Position numbers and translations under genes: made by a program
In this document: piece after piece, positions 20,417-31,470 of the stretch
How the letters are laid out: each line of letters begins with the position of its first letter
How positions within the stretch are numbered: position 1 is the stretch's first letter
The notes under the pieces: model-generated
What the model was told of the DNA's origin: nothing
Seen by the model: only the letters and a program-made list of their open reading frames with translations
The model's database searches: none
Origin: Corynespora cassiicola
Lineage: Eukaryota; Ascomycota; Dothideomycetes; Pleosporales; Corynesporascaceae
DNA length: 64,000 bases
NCBI GenBank assembly: GCA_022059125.1
Contig: JAEUWY010000010.1
Location: 1-64,000, forward strand
Reading direction: 5' to 3'

Positions 20417-21937
20417 ATGATGGTATATCAGTTACTCGCGTTCCTAGCCCTCGGCTCAATTGCGATCCTCGCCGATCCCATCAAATTTCAATCTTCCGGG
20501 AATCCAATTCTTGCAGATGGTTCATATTACTCGGCCGATCCAGCCCCGCTCGTTGTAAACGATACGCTTTACATACTCAGTGGCCGAGATGCGGCTCCAG
20601 AGAACCAAAACAGATTTGTAATCGATGAATGGCAGCTTCTCAGTTCGAACTCCGCGGCACCTGCCGGAGGAAACTGGACCCTATACCCAGCAATGGCTAA
20701 ACCTCAGGATGTTTTCAAATGGGCCTCCCCTGGAACCGCATACGCCGCACAGATAGTCAAAGGTCCTGACGGGAATTTTTATCTCTTCGCACCAGTGACG
20801 GAAAGGGAGTCTATCAATTCAGATCGATTCGCCATTGGTGTCGCCGTTGCAGATAGTCCATTGGGCCCTTTCACAGACGCCCATCCATCTGGCCCTATTC
20901 TGTCGCAGTCTGTGCCTGCACCGGGCAACAATATCCAGAACATTGATCCCACTGTACTCGTTGATGATGATGGAAAAGTATTCGTCTACTATGGTACTTT
21001 TGGATCACTACGTGGCTACCAGCTCTCGAGCAACATGACCACCATAATCGGCTCTGTCATCTCTGTGACTACGCTAACGGGCTTCTTTGAAGCGCCTTGG
21101 ATCATGAAGCGAGAGAACACATACTACATGTTGTATGCCGCCAACAATGCCGGCCCAACCTCTCCCTGTACCCCAACATCATATCATGCTTGCATAGCCT
21201 ATGGGACGGCTTCCTCTCCTTCAGGGCCTTGGACCTATCGTGGAATCGCTCTTGATATCGTTTCTTCCACGACCTCCCACCCAGGCGTTATCGAGTTTGC
21301 AGGGAAATGGTATCTCGTCTACCACACAGCAGATGCTGACAAAGGAGGTCACTTTCGTCGCAGCGTTGCATTCGATGAATTAACCTTCGACAACCAGTCT
21401 CCACCACGGATAAACAAAGTTGTTCAAACGAGACGAGACATAGCTGACACTCAACCATCGCGAAATATTGCCCTGAAAGCCAAAGTAAGCTCTGTCATCC
21501 CTACACCCATTCAATACTGGACGGAATCTCTTCACGATGGAATAATACCTGTCAACCCTCTTCCTCCGGATTATTGGAGCTCATACGCCGCTGAGCAATC
21601 CCCACGAGAAAGTATTCTCATATATGCTTGGAACACTACTATCACTCTGAACGGTGCTCGGATGGTTTTCTTTGCTGATCAGCCTGCTGGATCAAACATT
21701 GGAGTGCCACCTCCAGCTAGTTGGCACATTGAGTATTTAACAGCCACAGGTTTGTGGAGAGCAGTTGCAGCTCAGGGTGAATATCCCGTGCAAGTTACTG
21801 ACTCACCCATGGAAGTCGGGTTCCCTCGGATTGAAACAACCTCAATTCGTGCCATATTGATCGCTTCTGGCAGCGGTGGTCAGTTCGGGGGCATAGGCGT
21901 CAAGGAATGGGAAGCATTGATGCCGACAGAGCAATAG
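20417..21937 (+). CDS. Secreted GH43 arabinanase/xylosidase-type enzyme
   Basis: Single exon, 506 aa. ATGs at 20417 and 20420 both precede a good signal peptide (YQLLAFLALGSIAILA). The five-bladed propeller signature is present: SADPAPLVVND with the probable catalytic base near Asp40, NIDPTVLVDDDG with the pKa-tuning Asp near 176, and FFEAPWIMK with the probable acid Glu near 224. Residues about 355-506 form a second beta-rich domain (NIALKAKVSS, YWTESLHDG) resembling a discoidin/carbohydrate-binding module. GH43 enzymes release arabinose or xylose from pectin and hemicellulose side chains outside the cell. Exact specificity is not readable. It lies at the head of a three-gene CAZyme run. Confidence 0.9.
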   Translation: MMVYQLLAFLALGSIAILADPIKFQSSGNPILADGSYYSADPAPLVVNDTLYILSGRDAAPENQNRFVIDEWQLLSSNSAAPAGGNWTLYPAMAKPQDVFKWASPGTAYAAQIVKGPDGNFYLFAPVTERESINSDRFAIGVAVADSPLGPFTDAHPSGPILSQSVPAPGNNIQNIDPTVLVDDDGKVFVYYGTFGSLRGYQLSSNMTTIIGSVISVTTLTGFFEAPWIMKRENTYYMLYAANNAGPTSPCTPTSYHACIAYGTASSPSGPWTYRGIALDIVSSTTSHPGVIEFAGKWYLVYHTADADKGGHFRRSVAFDELTFDNQSPPRINKVVQTRRDIADTQPSRNIALKAKVSSVIPTPIQYWTESLHDGIIPVNPLPPDYWSSYAAEQSPRESILIYAWNTTITLNGARMVFFADQPAGSNIGVPPPASWHIEYLTATGLWRAVAAQGEYPVQVTDSPMEVGFPRIETTSIRAILIASGSGGQFGGIGVKEWEALMPTEQ

Positions 21938-22856
21938 CTGCGTAAAATTACAAAGAACAGTTTCTACTAGTTAGAAGGATGGTTAATCTAGTGTAGCCTG
22001 CAAATTTCTGTTTACTTTATTCCGGAACTTTCTGCGAAGAATAATGGCCATTGAATTCTTACGTATGCAGAAATAAATATACGATTAGTGTTCCAAGACT
22101 CCAAGCCATTATCCAGTAAAAAGATGTGGCTTAGCACTGAAGTTTCGACTAGGTTAATTTTTTTATTTTTTGGCATACATGTGGGGCCTTGCCGTCGTCT
22201 TACGATGCGTAGCACGGAATGCTTATCCAGAAATCCCGGTGGTAGATCTCATGCTGTTCGGAAAAGCGGACCCGCAGTTTCAGTGCTCCCTATCTGCGAC
22301 TCTACGTGCCCTCACTCGTGGAATCTCGTCTTTTCCAAATCTTGAATCACGCACATACGGAAAACAGTTCTTCTTTTACCTATTATTCTCCCATTTAACC
22401 GCACATCAGGTAGCACCTGCTTCCTAGCTTGTTTCGAAAACTTGCTGCTAATGTCTAGAGGATGCGGGTGCAACTATCCCTGTGTCATTTTCGTCGAGGG
22501 TTCTAGGACTTCTCATCACAGCTTTGGTAACCTAATGCAAATAGTGCTGAAAAAGATAATAGTTCCAATACGATTTATATGAAAATTCAAATCTCCACTA
22601 ATACCTGCCATACTAAGGGAAAGGTTCAATATGTACAGGATGCTGCTCCTTTTCTCAGAAGAGTTAGTACATAGACGGTACTGCGTCAAATAAGCCTGAT
22701 AAACCCTGCAACAATATAGTCTAGTCGAAAAACGATGAAATAATCCTCAAAAGTGTTAAGAATATAGTCTAATGTGTTTCAATTATCCACTAACAACCAT
22801 TGCAGCCCTGTATTCCTCTCTCTGCACTTCAAGACCTACGCACTGCTGGTCCTCTG
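21938..22856. other. Intergenic between convergent GH43 genes
   Basis: Holds the 3' ends of two convergent genes. Short open frames only, none with a recognised domain or good start. Confidence 0.6.
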
Positions 22857-24645
22857 TTAATTAGTATCATAATCCTCCCACATCTCATCGTAATACACCT
22901 CCTTCACACTTTTAAACCCCACCGTTGGCCCATCAAATGAAAATGGTAAACTGTTACCACTTGCAAACACCCCAAACATAGCCCCATCAAATCCTGAAGG
23001 CAACGCCTCGGCCCCAAACTCTCTCACCCACGTCACTGTCCCATTGACCATTGAATATCCTAGACCATACTTGGTCGGTTCGGAGCGAATATGTAGCTGC
23101 AAATCTGTTGGTATACCCGTGATGTTGAGCCGCGTCTCCGTGGTGACCGGGCGCTGTCCAGGCCCTGGCCCATTTCGCGTCGAGTCTGTAAAGAGGCACA
23201 TCCCTGTCGCATTTGCGCAACCGCGCAGCCCGATTTCTTGATGATTGGCCTCGCTCGTGTAGGCCGATATGCCGATCGACTCCCAGGGCTCGAGAGCTTT
23301 TTCTGTAGGCAGAAGCGTCGCAGAAAAGGTCATGTTTACGGAGATTTGCTTGCGGAGGAGGGCAGCGGGGGTGTCGCGGTCGCTTAGGGTGAAGACGTTG
23401 GGTATGAGAATCAAGCCCGCGCCGTCTCCCGTTTCGGCTCCAAGTTGGTAATTTTTGGTGTAGGGAGTGCGCAGCTGGTACCAATATGGCGCAAGCTTAG
23501 TCCCTTCGAAATGCTCTTCAAACGGCGGTGGTGGCCATTGCTGGTCGGGCGCATAGTCGTAGCTTTGGCTTAGTTGGATGAATTCGCCGTCGTTCATGGT
23601 TGGCCAGCCGTTTTCCCAGGTCACGGGTGCGAAGAATGTTTCCCGGCCCAGTGGAGAGTTGCCATTTACATAGCGCTTTGCAAGGAAAGTTGCAAACCAT
23701 CTTCCGTCTGGCGTGTCGGCAAATGTGGCATGGCCAGTATTGCCGACTGTCAGGTTTGTGTTTGCTCCGTTGAAGATCAGCGGGTTTGTAGGAGACGATT
23801 CCCACGGGCCTTCTGGAGACTTGGATCGAGCAATTGTTGCGCGATGGGTGATACCTGTACCGCCTTCTGCAGCAATCATGTAATAGAATCCGTCTTTGAA
23901 GAACAGTTTGGGCCCTTCTGGCCTAGCAGAGGGGCTCACTGGCAGGGTTCCATTCCAAACATTTCGATACGGACCCAAGCATTTTCCGCTTCTGAGGTCA
24001 ATCTGGCACTGTGTAATGCCCCAGATCCGATCATATCCATTGTTCAACCCCATCATGGTTAAGTAGTCCTTTGATGTTGCTGGATCCCGATACAAGTGGG
24101 GGTCGATTCCGTACGGTTCGCTCCACACCGGGTCGGACCAAGTCTCAAGATCGTCAGATGTGACCCAAAAAATCCGTGGCCATGTCCTATTATTAGGATC
24201 CGATCCCCACATAGCCATTGATGTCATATAGAACGTGCCGTCGATGTAAGACAATGACGGTGCCCAGATCCCTGGTTCTGAGAGTTGGCACGAATACTCT
24301 GTGGTAAAGACGTATGAAGAGAGTCAACTCACCATTCCCCGCACGACTTGAGTACAGCGGCATAGCCTCAGGCCTATTGATTGCATGCGATACCAAATCC
24401 CAGTCCGCAAGGTTCTTCGACTTGTAGATAGGCACTCCAGGGAACACATTGAAAGAGGACGTGGCGACATAGTAGGTGTCGTCGACCCTCAAAACATGCG
24501 CGTCGGGATTCCATCTGATTGGTGTTAACGAAGTATAGGTTTCTCGGTTGAAAACGCCTTACCCACGAATTATGGGATTCTTGAGTGTTTCAACATGAGA
24601 CGTGAATGCTACACAAGCCAAACCAACCAGGCCGGTAAAAATCAT
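22857..24645 (-). CDS. GH43 beta-xylosidase/alpha-arabinofuranosidase with C-terminal sandwich domain
   Basis: Three exons: 24645-24563, 24514-24333 and 24277-22857, with introns of 48 and 55 bp. The total is 561 aa. The N-terminus has a short hydrophobic leader (MIFTGLVGLACVAFTS). The first splice rebuilds the classical opening NPIIRGWNPDAHVLRVDDTY, with the catalytic base in NPD, followed by ATSSFNVFPGVPIYKSKNL. The second splice restores NEPGIWAPSLSYIDG. YGIDPHLYRD carries the pKa-tuning Asp, and the acid is probably Glu in RPEGPKLFF. From about residue 330 a beta-sandwich (PPPPFEEHFEGTKLAPYWYQ) matches the GH43 C-terminal domain. The enzyme would trim xylose or arabinose from oligosaccharides. 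It is divergent from the GH95 gene across about 1 kb. Confidence 0.92.
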
Positions 24646-25663
24646 GATGTCTTAAATGCGGTCCTTTACTATCCTAGCATTCGGACTTCCATAGAGCAAT
24701 ATATAACGGATTTCGATGGATCAACTATTCCAATATTCCAGGAGTGGCACCCTAGTTTGGGATAGATACGGATGTGCTGAGAGCTTAGCGCGATGACACG
24801 AGCTTTAGGTAGCAAGTATCCGTTGATGCGCCCAGACACGTACTCTCGATCGGGCGTGTACGAGGATAATAAGGTGGGAATTGTATATCGTTTCGTAGAC
24901 AAGTACCACTAGCGGGCACTCGATCTCCTATCAGCTCCTGAAAATTTCCGGTATGGAATACTTGAATTTCTTCTTTCCTTCAATATAAAATACTTCTTTC
25001 AATCCATTGTTTTGCAAGCTTCCCATATCTCTCGTGGAGTAATTCATCCATGCCAAGAGCGGAATGAAGCATAAAGAACAATCTACCCATTGGCCCATAC
25101 GCGGCTCCGATGACTTAGGCAACGATCAGACCAGTACTAAGTTGATTCAGGAATCTAGCCCTGTGGTTTTACCTCTCTAGAAGTGAGGGGTGCGGGGAAA
25201 TAGATCCACACACTAGCCCTTTTGCAATCTGAGGATTGACTCGTCCCGCGGTTAAATTACAGCAACTCCGAAATACCAATTCCCATGACGCAATGAGCAT
25301 CTTCTATAAGCTATACTGTCACCTAGTAGCTCTACAGTTACGGGCAAATGTAACCCGTCAATGAGAAGCCTTGTTCATTTGAGCATTTACGGCGAACATC
25401 AATTGGAAGTAAGCAAACTTCGTCACAAGTCAGTTTTCAGCGCAGCGACCCCTCCCAATCATTGTGGAAATGAATGCCGCAAGTTCCTCAATTCTTCATT
25501 AACAGTGATTCTGATCTAGTGTCCCTATGTCTCATGCGAATGTCTGCGTGCAAGCATATAAAAAGATGGGGAACCTAGCGGACTAGACAATAATGACACT
25601 CAAAATACATCGTGTGCGGCTTGTACATCTCTTAAGTACCGAAACAAACATACGCGTGCGAAT
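24646..25663. promoter_or_regulatory. Shared upstream region between divergent GH43 and GH95 genes
   Basis: About 1 kb without a supported gene separates two divergently transcribed CAZyme genes, so both promoters lie here. A TATA-like run (CATATAAAAAG) at 25556-25565 is about 100 bases before the GH95 ATG. Co-regulation is inferred from the arrangement only. Confidence 0.5.
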
Positions 25664-28096
25664 ATGGTCTCAATCATGAGGGTGGCTGTGGCTTTCATTC
25701 TCGTCGCGTCAGCTTCTGCGAACATGGATACAAGGTTATGGTACAAAGAACCCGCCGAGCTTTGGACCGATGCGCTTCCTATCGGAAACGGAAGAATTGG
25801 CGCCATGATATTTGGAGATCCTCTGGAAGAGCGCATGCAAGTCAACGAGGAGTCTGTATATTCGGGCAATCTTCGAGACCGAGTCAATCAAGATAGCCAA
25901 GCAACGGTACTAGAGGTCCGTCAACTTTTAGCTCAGGGAGAGATCGGAAAAGCCGAACAGCTTGCTAGCCTGGGGATGACGGGAACGCCAGAAACATGCA
26001 GGCATTATGAAACACTGGGAGAAATGGAACTCTACTTCGATGGGACAGAAAACTACGACGAAGACAGTTACGAACGCTGGTTGGACCTTGGGTCTGCATT
26101 GGCTGGCGTACGATTCAAGGTCGGCGAGACTCAGTATGAGCGTGAAATGTTCGCATCAGCTCCAGATGACATTATAGTGCATCGCTTGACTGTCGAAGGC
26201 GACCAAAAATTGTCTTTTCAGGTCCGTGTTCATCGGCCATTTGGTGGCGGCAATAGCGCGTCCGAGCGCGATTTCAATGAGAATGGAATGGCGTACATGG
26301 TTGGCGCAACTTCGGGGTTTGATCCAATCGGTTTTGCTGCGGGTCTCGCCGTCGAGTCGGACGGAAATGTACGAACATTGGGCCAGTTTCTGGTTGTTGA
26401 GAACGCGACTGAAGCCGTCGTCTATTTCGCAGCCACAACAACCTATCGCCATGAAGACACCCGTGGCGCAGTCGATGACACGATACAAAAGGCTATGCAG
26501 TACAGCTACGATGACCTGCTCCAGCGGCATATCGATGACTACACTCCGCTGTTCAATGCCAGCACTTTGCAGCTGGATAGCCCGGACCTCGAAGCCGCCG
26601 AGTTGCCCACCAACGAACGTCTCAATGCGACCCAAAAAGGAGCCGATGATCCGGGCTTAGTTTCTCTGCAGTTCAATTACGGCCGTTACATGCTTATCGC
26701 ATCTTCACGGGAAGGAACCTTGCCTGCCAATCTCCAAGGCATTTGGTGCGAAGATTTCGAAAGTGCATGGGGTTCGAAATACACGACCAACATCAACCTG
26801 CAGATGAACTACTGGCCGGCCGAGGTCACCAACATTGGAAGCATTCATTCACCCTTGTTCGATTTGATTGAGCTTATGCGCAGAGATGGAACCAACACCG
26901 CTCGTAAGATGTACAATGCGTCTGGCTGGATGGCTCACCACAACACCGACTTGTGGGGTGACACCGCACCTGAAGATCGATATTTGCCCGCGACCTACTG
27001 GACTCTTTCTTCAGGTTGGCTGGTAACTCATATCCTTGAGCATTACTGGTACACAAACGACGAGGATTTTCTCATTTCGAAGCTGGGTACACTATCCGAG
27101 GCTATTCAATTTTACCTCGACACTCTACAACCATACACATTCAATGGTACAGAATACCTCGTTACTACGCCTTCTGTGTCTCCGGAAAATACATATGAAT
27201 TGGAGGATGGCGAATCATATAGATTTGCCATAGCCCCAACATGCGATGTCCAAATCCTCAACGAGCTCTTCACCGGTTTTCTCCGTGCTGTTTCGAGCAT
27301 CGGGAATGCGTCGGTCGAACCAACTTTTCTTGATGAAATCAAAAGAGCCCAAGATAAGTTGCCTCCCTACCGAATTTCCAAAAGATACCCTGGCTTGCTC
27401 CAAGAATGGATGGAGGACTATGTTCAAGCGCAACCCGACCACAGGCATGTTTCGCATCTATACGCCTTGTACCCTGGCACTCAGATACCTCCCCCGGGCG
27501 CCCCAGGCCACAATGAAGAACTTTGGAACGCAGCAGGTGCCACACTTGAGTATCGACTGTCCCACGGTGGCGCTGGTACTGGTTGGTCCCGCGCGTGGAC
27601 CATCAACTGGTACGCCCGCTTGTTGAACGGAACCGCATTGGCAGAAAACATTTATCAGTTTTTCAACTCGAGTGTCTATCCCAATCTCTTTGATGCCCAC
27701 CCACCGTTTCAGGCAGACGGTAATTGGGGGTTCACGAGCGGTGTGGCTGAAGCACTGATACAGTCCCATGTCATCGACGATAAAGGAACTAGAGAAGTGG
27801 TATTGTTTCCTGCTCTGCCTGGGCAGTGGCAATCCGGTAAGGTGACTGGTTTGGTTGCTCGTGGTGGATTTGTATTCGATCTCGAGTGGGACAATGGTAA
27901 TCTTTCGCACATGAGACTTCATAGTCGACTGGGCGGCCCAGTGGTGATCAGATATGATGGAGCATTTCCCACAGACCAAGAGCGTGTGAACTTAACCGTG
28001 TCGAAAGACTCCCCGAATGTAACTGGAACAAGCCATGGGTATATCAAAGTGGACACGGAGCCAGGAGATTTCCAGGATTTCCATTTTGTATGGTAG
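25664..28096 (+). CDS. Secreted GH95 alpha-L-fucosidase
   Basis: Single exon, 810 aa, the usual length for GH95. The signal peptide is MRVAVAFILVASASA. The N-terminal domain opens with LWYKEPAELWTDALPIGNGR, the family signature, and QVNEESVYSGN. The (alpha/alpha)6 catalytic barrel contains LQGIWCEDFESAWGSKYTTN, HHNTDLWGDTAP with the Asn425/Asp427 region that activates water in this inverting family, SVSPENTY with the probable acid Glu near 507, and DGNWGFTSGVAEALIQS. GH95 enzymes remove alpha-1,2-linked fucose, in plants mainly from xyloglucan or pectic rhamnogalacturonan side chains. The gene appears intact and forms a run with two GH43 genes. Confidence 0.94.
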   Translation: MVSIMRVAVAFILVASASANMDTRLWYKEPAELWTDALPIGNGRIGAMIFGDPLEERMQVNEESVYSGNLRDRVNQDSQATVLEVRQLLAQGEIGKAEQLASLGMTGTPETCRHYETLGEMELYFDGTENYDEDSYERWLDLGSALAGVRFKVGETQYEREMFASAPDDIIVHRLTVEGDQKLSFQVRVHRPFGGGNSASERDFNENGMAYMVGATSGFDPIGFAAGLAVESDGNVRTLGQFLVVENATEAVVYFAATTTYRHEDTRGAVDDTIQKAMQYSYDDLLQRHIDDYTPLFNASTLQLDSPDLEAAELPTNERLNATQKGADDPGLVSLQFNYGRYMLIASSREGTLPANLQGIWCEDFESAWGSKYTTNINLQMNYWPAEVTNIGSIHSPLFDLIELMRRDGTNTARKMYNASGWMAHHNTDLWGDTAPEDRYLPATYWTLSSGWLVTHILEHYWYTNDEDFLISKLGTLSEAIQFYLDTLQPYTFNGTEYLVTTPSVSPENTYELEDGESYRFAIAPTCDVQILNELFTGFLRAVSSIGNASVEPTFLDEIKRAQDKLPPYRISKRYPGLLQEWMEDYVQAQPDHRHVSHLYALYPGTQIPPPGAPGHNEELWNAAGATLEYRLSHGGAGTGWSRAWTINWYARLLNGTALAENIYQFFNSSVYPNLFDAHPPFQADGNWGFTSGVAEALIQSHVIDDKGTREVVLFPALPGQWQSGKVTGLVARGGFVFDLEWDNGNLSHMRLHSRLGGPVVIRYDGAFPTDQERVNLTVSKDSPNVTGTSHGYIKVDTEPGDFQDFHFVW

Positions 28097-28354
28097 ATAC
28101 GAGTAGCCCTCATATTCCAGGTGGAAGAGATGCAATCGACCGATTTCATGTGACCCGAGATCTTATATTGAACATGCGTAAGCCTGAAACTTTCTCAACG
28201 AGCAAGATTTTAAACCGTATATTAATTTTTTTAGAAAAAGTTTCTAGTGTAACTTTCAGGATACAAGATGAATTGAATGGTCTTCCTATATCATCTCTCT
28301 GCCGTCATTTTTTGTATAGTCATTATGCAATATTTTTGAATACGTCCAAAGTCA

Positions 28355-29771
28355 TCATCTTGCATGTGGCCTCTCATCAACGACGACGCTCCAGTCTCTC
28401 TGCACGCTGATACCTGCACCGCCTTCTTCCTCATCATCCACCCTTCTCATTGCCTCAATCCTTGTCTCTCTACTCTCACCGCTGACCCGACTCTGCAGCT
28501 CGATCTCCAGATGACCCTTATTTGCCTCTTCCCTTTCCCTCTTATCCACCATCGTAAACCCATCTTCCTCCGAGTCCATCTTCGTCCCCGCAAGGGTCGA
28601 AAACAATCCCCCCGTCGCCCCCTTCTTCCTCGGCCTCGACCCCTTACTCTCTCCACTCTTACTTCTCCAACTCATAAACTTGACATCCTCACGCTCGCTC
28701 GCGCCGCGACTTCCATTCGAACTGAAGATGCTATTCAGTCCGAGGAATGCCAAGGCTGGCTTGAGCGAGGGTAAGCAGGCACAGGTAAGACCGATGTTGA
28801 TCTCGACGATGCTCCATACGATGATCTCGCGGAAGTTGTATGTCACGTCGCCGGCGGTGGCGATGGGGATTCGGAGGAAGACGGCGAGGCGGACGGCGGA
28901 GACAACGGCGATAAATGTTCCCAAGGCGAACATGCCCGCGAGTAGGATGCGCTGGGGCAGTGGTGCGTTGAGTCGCCTGGAGACAGAGGTCAGCAATTTT
29001 TTTCCCCCGATGGGAACGAGGGTTTGATGTCTGGGAATTAAATTTGAAGGAATAAACATACCAAACGTAGGGTATTGGCATGAGAACAAGAACCAGATCT
29101 GTAAACACGTTTGGGATAGAGCCGCCGATGTAAATTGATCGTAACGCTATGCAAGTTTTCGCGTCTTCGGGGATCGTAATGTCCCATGATGCATGAACTG
29201 GAAGGCAGGCAAAGATGACGAGAAAATTCTGAAACTCGGTCAGACGATGGCGGTTGCTAGGTCTTGCGAAGACATACCAGAGTGATAAGCCACCCAACAG
29301 ACAAAAATATGCCAATATATATCGCTATTCTAGCATTCACAGAAAACAGTCTCCAATAGAAGGCGAGAACCGAAAATTTTATCGTCGAGATCGCCCACAC
29401 GTACAGCATTTGCGCGATGAAGACATTTCTCAAGAAATCAATGATATCAGCAGGTGCTATGCCTGCAGCGTGGAGGCCGAGTTGTTTTCGCATGCCTAAT
29501 CAATCCGGTCAACGAGAATTCAGTAGTGGCGCAGGTGAATGAGCTTTCTCATACCAATGATGCACGTATAGAAAAAGCCATTGGCTATAGCCAAGGCCAG
29601 CACAGAAAAGGCATCGTCCCACCTCACATTCGACCAGCCACCCGCGCGCTTCCTGCACCATACTTTTAACGGCACGAGGATCATGATGAGGATATACGTC
29701 GAAAACGCAACGCCATCAAGGCGCATGCGATACGCCTTGATGGTCTCCTCGGGATTGGGTGAGCCAGCCAT
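28355..29771 (-). CDS. SAT4/PTH11-type seven-helix membrane protein
   Basis: Four exons: 29771-29555, 29495-29278, 29228-29062 and 28976-28355, with introns of 59, 49 and 85 bp. The joined frame is 407 aa. The ATG at 29771 is the first in frame. Family features include WCRKRAGGWSNVRWDD after helix 1, MRKQLGLHAAGI, FYWRLFSV, VFTDLVLVLMPIPYVW and IVWSIVEINIGLTCACLPSLK in the last helices. This is the rhodopsin-like domain shared by fungal SAT4 and PTH11 proteins, plasma-membrane candidates for sensing extracellular cues. The C-terminal 130 residues are a charged cytosolic tail. Its ligand is unknown. No CFEM cysteine domain precedes the helices. Confidence 0.88.
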
Positions 29772-31470
29772 TTTTGGAGGACTTGCAAAATACAAATAAG
29801 GAGCGGCACCAATCGACCGGAAACCGCACCAGCGAGCCTCGCCACCGACTCAAAAGAAAAGGTGGGAGAGTGCGTGGAACATATATGGCGCGACCCCCGG
29901 CTGATCAATGCGGCACGGCGTATGAAGGATCGGGAAGTTGGGGAAAAGATGTTCAGGAGCGCAGACAACCCTACAAATATCACGGCACGCCCTGAATTTG
30001 AAGTGCAGTATCATTGATGCCTCACGCCTGATACCGACATAGTGGTCACAGCGGGTAAGACCCAGTGTTTGGCAGCGGGATGAGGTGCGAGCGTAGGCCA
30101 GCCAACCGATACTGCGCGAAACCATGTGCTCAACTATCCAGAGTCCCCAGAGCCCAGAGCCCAGAGCCCCCGACGGTATCCACCGTGTGACGGCCAGGCA
30201 AGATTGAGTTGAGATTCGGCCGATAAGGTTTTGGACAGAGCACTGATCCAAGGCTTCGATTCCACCTGCTCATTGAGCGCGCAGCATTTCGCTTGTTCGC
30301 TGGGAAAAAGGAAGATGCTCTCTCTCTCTCTCTCTCTCTCATTATCCTCGGTATCCGCCCCGTCGGTACTTGGCTGGTATTCACAAGGTGCCTTGCATTG
30401 ACTCACGCACCGCCAATGCGCTCTGCGCAAGCGTATACGAGGTGCACACTTGTGCGTCGTTTGTAGCGAAATAACACACGACATCCCACTCAGTGCACTC
30501 ACGGAGCTCCCGTTTGCCCGTGAGTGGCAGATTTCCGCTTCAGGACGTTTGAGCAACGAAAACGGGATGATTGGCAGGGCTCGCATCCCCCGCAAGTCGG
30601 GCCCCAGCAGGGGGTCCACCGAGTGGGAAGGCCGCGGGATCGGGGGGGGCTGCTCTGCGGTCCAGTCGTGGTCACTGCTTGCCCCGATCCTTGACCTTTT
30701 GGGGCCTCCTGCACAGCAGACTGTGCCGCACTGGATGGCTGCAACCGAAGGATTGGAGCCTTTTGTGCCGTGCAAGGGTCTATATCAGCCGCTACACCGC
30801 AATTCAAGGCCCTCAAAACGTCGTGGTGCCATGGGATGTCACCCGTCGACGGAGTAACGATGTATCCAAACTTCGAGATGTCGGAGGGTCGCATGTCGGA
30901 CGTGGGGCCCTGCAAGACTAAGGTTTCTAGCGTCGCAACGAGGGTCCTGAAACGATAACAGCCGCCGTTATGGCTAGCCCACTAAAATTTATCTTTTGGA
31001 TTTGCGGGCCTGTTCTCACATGTGAGAAGTGTCGTTCTCGGCATTCACGAGGCGCCCCTGTTCGAGAGAGGGGGGGGGGCGCCGTGCCGCGCGGGACCGG
31101 GAGCACCGAGGCTGTTGGACGGAGCGGGAGAACTGCCTCTACCCAGCCAATCACCCGAAAGCTAATAAGTCGTGCCACTGCGCGAGCGCAGTGCGAGGAG
31201 GATCCTCACTCGAAGCGGTCCCTTCTCCGTAGGCGAAGTGCCGGCGTGTTAGAAGTGGGGATGCTGAACACGTCCTCGAATGATGTCTTGGTCCCGCCGC
31301 TCTGGCAGGCCGGCTCAGGTGCGCGCATGTGGAGATTTTGGAGGGGCAAGGTAGGCCAGGCGGAGATGCTGGGCTTGCTAGATAGCCATGGTGCCTTTCT
31401 TTCCCATCTGCCAGTTCTTTCTTTTCTTTTCCCTCCATCCTTGATCCTCGCTGTCTGAGGTTGGGCAAAC
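29772..31470. other. Intergenic, GC-rich toward the P450
   Basis: About 1.7 kb with no supported gene. Long overlapping frames on both strands at 30130-31550 reflect high GC and show no domain. It includes a triple AGAGCCC motif near 30150, a (CT)n microsatellite at about 30318-30340 and a run of ten G at about 31070-31079. Confidence 0.55.
30318..30340. repeat. (CT)n microsatellite
   Basis: An uninterrupted CT dinucleotide run of about 11 units. Confidence 0.9.
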
